64,000 nt of DNA from Thelonectria olida (Eukaryota > Ascomycota > Sordariomycetes > Hypocreales > Nectriaceae): contig JAGPYM010000012.1 in assembly GCA_020736575.1 (NCBI GenBank), forward strand, positions 620,001 through 684,000, in the 5' to 3' direction. The notes beneath the pieces are model-generated. The model did not search any database, was not told where the DNA came from, and saw nothing but the letters and a program-made list of their open reading frames with translations. Positions 61,057 through 64,000 of this stretch are shown here, one piece after another (position 1 is the first letter of the stretch; the number at the start of each line of letters is the position of its first letter). The position numbers and the translations under genes are program-made.

Positions 61057-63518
61057 TCTTGCCGTTCGCACCGTTGTCCTACCACACTGCAAGTGCTCCT
61101 TCGGCATGTAGCACTGGCAGGTGCGGTGGGAGGTTCCTGTTCCTGTTTCTGTGTCTGGTGGAGCAACGGCCGTTGGTACCTGCCTTGGAACTGATCAATG
61201 CAGTACCGCGGCAGGTGCGCGTGGCGTGGTTGACGGCCTGCAGACTTGCAGTAGCGCGGCGGTTTATTGACTGGGCCGTCAGGGGCCGTCCTTCCAGCGT
61301 CCCTCATTGGGCCTGTCGTGTCCTCTTTGGGCCATTTGGGCGCCAGCTTGTCGAATGCTGGCTGAAGACCTAAACCTCATCGAATGGGCAGACAAGAGAC
61401 TGATTGCTCCCATCGACTCTACCAATGGCCACGAAGAAACGCCCAGAGTCATCGGGCATGCGCCTCATAACCGCATGCACCATGCACACAGCAAGTCTCT
61501 CGCTCCAGCAGCCAACCGATCTCTCCCAAACACACGGGTAAAACGGGATGAACTGATTTCTTAGACGAATAAACAAACTTGCTCACCAATGGAAGTACCG
61601 GACCCGAGCCCTGCAGATGCATACGCGTACGTTCGACTGACCAGGTTGAAGATGAAGAGAGACCCAAATCCGGTTAAACATGGCATGGCCGTAGTAGTCT
61701 ACTAGAGAATCCACAACTGCCCGGCAGATCAAGGCACCATCACCGGACCTGCTCACTACCTAACTAGATGCCCCGTCTGTTCGCATCTAGACTCAGAGGT
61801 TGGGCCATCATGACAAGCACAAGACGGGCTTCAGTGCCGTGAGGCCAACAGACACTTCTTGGCACATGTTTGTTGAGTTTGAGTGGTTGATGCTGAAGTG
61901 TGCAGCGATCGAATGGCTTGCTGTCAGATCTCCACCAGCAAAAGTCTGTGCCATCGGTATGCGCGAAATGATGCATGAACAAGACGCATCTTTGAGACAG
62001 AAAAAACCTTGAAGAGCACGCCCGAGATAAACATCCATCCTTTATTGGTTCATGGCATCGCATACGAGGGCACAACCAAACAAGCCGGGCAACGGGGAGG
62101 GCGCCCGGTGTTGTTCGTCGCCTCCAGTCTTGTTTCGCTTTCACGAAACGAAGAATCAGTCCATCATACCATGACGAACAAACAATCAACGGGCAAACGT
62201 CGTCGGGATGGTGAATCATCAATTCTAGGAATAGACGGAGGCGTTCCAAAATGGGAGCAGTCAACAGAGGCAATCTCGCTTGATCGGAGCAAAAGCAGCC
62301 ACACAGCCCATTCCCACTTTATCCCGGTATCCCCTCGCGCCCTCCCCTTTGTGCAAACATTTCAATGTCTTCTGTTTCCTTCATCGAGTCTTCTCTTCAC
62401 GCAAGCCGGGCAGATAGATAAAACAGTGTGGGTTCTCACCGTCCTTCTCCTCCTCCTAGCCCAAGTACACCACGTTATCCATCACCATCACCAAACTCAC
62501 CGTCCATGGTCAGCTTCAGGTCGCTCTCTCGCAAAGCCGCGCGTCCGCATTCCCACCCGCCCCCGCAAATGCGGCTATGCCCTCGTCCAGTCATCCATCC
62601 AGGTGAACCGCGTTCCTTGCAGTAGCCTTGTCCAGAACCCACCGGCGTCAACCAATTGACAGCCCAATCTCCCCTGCCAAGAGATTTCCATTCCCAATTC
62701 TTCGATGTTCTCCTCTTCACCTCTTTCTCGCATCATCCCCACGTGCCCTCAATTGTGAGCAGTTCTCGCAGCCCAGGCTAATCAACCGCCTCAGGACCCG
62801 TCGCCCGCCCGTCGTTCTGCTAGACCCAAGACATTTATCACTTGCGAGACCCCAGCGTTCTTTCTAATTAGCTGTCATTCTATCGTGGCCGCCATCTTCT
62901 CGATCCATTCTCCACTCCTTCTTTTTCTTTGGCCGCGCCAAGCGATGCCTCTGTCCAAATCAGGGACCAAGACGATGAAGAAAATGGAGTCATGAATTCT
63001 CCCCAATTTCGATGACATATCGTGGCGCCTGCCTCTCTGTCTAGGCTATTGGCCACAGCGCCGCCTTGGCCATCAGATATTACTCCACGACCGATTTCAT
63101 CCATCCGTCATCGCCATCCAGTCGTCTCCCCTTTCTACATGCCCTCATTCTATTACTTCGTATTCTTCCCCATGGCTGAGGACATAACGTGACCAAGCCA
63201 CTCAATACGCCTAAAACTCCCGAGTCATCCCTCACTTGAAGCTCTTGGTTGATCATGACAGACAGACACAATGGTACGAGCATAAAGTGAGAGAAATTTC
63301 AGCTTCATATCAGCTGTTCAATTGTCGAGCGGCGTCGATAACGTACTAAACGTACAAGAAAACTCATTACATCTGCATAGAGATTTGGCAGCTTCAGTCT
63401 CCTCGCCGTGGGCGTTGTGGTACTCACGCCTGTGATCTATAAACTCCCAACGCCACCAAATGCGCAACAAAGAACATGTGCCAGACATTTTCCCCCGGTC
63501 TGGGACATTGTTGTAACA

Positions 63519-63543
63519 TAAAAAAAATAAAAAAAAATAAAAA
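63519..63543. repeat. A-rich tract (TAAAAAAAA-type repeats)
   Basis: Three A runs separated by single T, ~65 bp beyond the ABC-transporter stop codon on its 3' side. On the transcribed strand it is a T-rich element. Confidence 0.8.
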
Positions 63544-63608
63544 GATGGAAATCCAGCCGTGCTCCCCAACCGTAATAGACTTATCCCCTTCCGCTAGCAT
63601 CGTTTACA

Positions 63609-64000
63609 TCACCGATGCTTCTCCAAGCTCTGCAAATTGACGAGCTCCGCGTATCTTCCGTTCTTCTTCATAAGCTCAGAGTGTGTTCCCTGCTCAACGA
63701 TGCGACCTTGGTCAAAGACGTAAATCACATCCGCTTTCTGAATAGTGCTCAGACGATGAGCCACGGCAATCGTCGTGCGGCCCTTAGCCGCTTTGTCGAG
63801 AGCGGCCTGGACAACGTGCTCTGACTCCGAGTCCAGAGCCGACGTCGCCTCGTCGAGGAGAAGGATCTTGGGGTCACGGATCAACGCACGGGCAATAGCA
63901 ATGCGCTGCTTCTGACCACCAGAGAGGAGAGTGCCCTTGCTACCGACGACGGTGTTGAAGCCTTCGGGCAAGGACACGATAAAGTCGTAAATGTTTGCTT
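63609..64000 (-). CDS. ABC multidrug transporter (Pmd1/MDR1 type), C-terminal nucleotide-binding domain only
   Basis: Plasma-membrane or vacuolar ATP-driven exporter of the ABCB full-length type. Only the last ~130 codons are in the window; the gene continues beyond base 64000. The frame is open to the edge ([20 protein letters not shown]). Motifs present: ABC signature [16 protein letters not shown], Walker [21 protein letters not shown], the switch His in [13 protein letters not shown], and the usual tail [19 protein letters not shown]. It ends QSLEKHR with no extension, so this is the second nucleotide-binding domain of a full transporter. The Walker A lysine and the membrane domains lie outside. 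The closest named types are leptomycin-B-resistance proteins, but drug specificity cannot be read from this part. Confidence 0.92.
   Translation of the reverse strand, partial: ANIYDFIVSLPEGFNTVVGSKGTLLSGGQKQRIAIARALIRDPKILLLDEATSALDSESEHVVQAALDKAAKGRTTIAVAHRLSTIQKADVIYVFDQGRIVEQGTHSELMKKNGRYAELVNLQSLEKHR

Larger units (their letters stand above)
59863..63608. other. Intergenic region between the surface-protein and ABC-transporter genes
   Basis: A 3.7-kb spacer. The first ~650 bp are purine-rich on + in patches and presumably carry the surface-protein promoter. Open frames up to 216 codons (62009..62659 on +) show no domain and low complexity. A repeat (61024-61056) and an A-rich tract (63519-63543) are listed separately. 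No gene called. Confidence 0.5.

Noticed and set aside
62009..62659. 216-codon open frame on + upstream of the ABC-transporter 3' end
   Set aside because: It starts in frame without an ATG (TTG), is of mixed low complexity, and shows no motif or conserved pattern.

Overview
This is a stretch of nuclear chromosome from a filamentous ascomycete, most likely a Sordariomycete (Hypocreales or Glomerellales type). Supporting evidence: genes are split by short introns (46-95 nt, one of 144 nt) with GTRNGT donors, CTAAC-like branch points and YAG acceptors; several promoters are pyrimidine-rich on the coding strand; and the protein set (Ste12 with a C-terminal C2H2 pair, PalA, a velvet protein, Bud4/anillin, SYLF and DUF1996 proteins) is typical of Pezizomycotina. 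I see no rRNA, tRNA, CRISPR array or intact transposon. Gene models were built by hand: each splice pattern listed gives a coding length divisible by three and an uninterrupted reading frame.

Layout. 1-2.1 kb: SWC5 (5' end missing) and FAF1 in tandem on +. 2.7-5.0 kb: STE12 on -, convergent with FAF1. 5.0-14.4 kb: a gene desert upstream of STE12. 14.4-35.1 kb: seven minus-strand genes in a row: coronin, BUD4, HIS6, PALA/RIM20, a fringe-like glycosyltransferase, then, after a 2.5 kb gap, a SYLF-domain protein. 36.4-37.2 kb: an FSH1-type serine hydrolase, the only + gene after FAF1, divergent from the SYLF gene and convergent with a GH47 mannosidase (37.3-39.0 kb). 40.2-41.9 kb: a secreted DUF1996 protein. 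41.9-49.8 kb: second desert. 49.8-51.2 kb: a VelC-like velvet regulator. 51.2-58.7 kb: third desert. 58.7-59.9 kb: a GPI-anchored-type surface protein. 59.9-63.6 kb: non-coding. 63.6-64.0 kb: the C-terminal end of an ABC multidrug transporter running out of the window.

Functionally the genes are mostly housekeeping or growth/development control (chromatin remodelling, 40S assembly, mating/invasive-growth transcription, actin and septum organisation, histidine synthesis, ambient pH signalling, protein glycosylation, velvet regulation). They do not form one pathway or a metabolite cluster. The two most notable things are the STE12 zinc-finger gene structure, in which two introns sit at the identical position in both fingers so that skipping an 84-nt exon would fuse them exactly into one hybrid finger, and the pattern of 7.5-9.4 kb gene-free intervals that border the two transcriptional regulators (STE12 and VelC) while the other genes are packed at 0.1-2.5 kb spacing.
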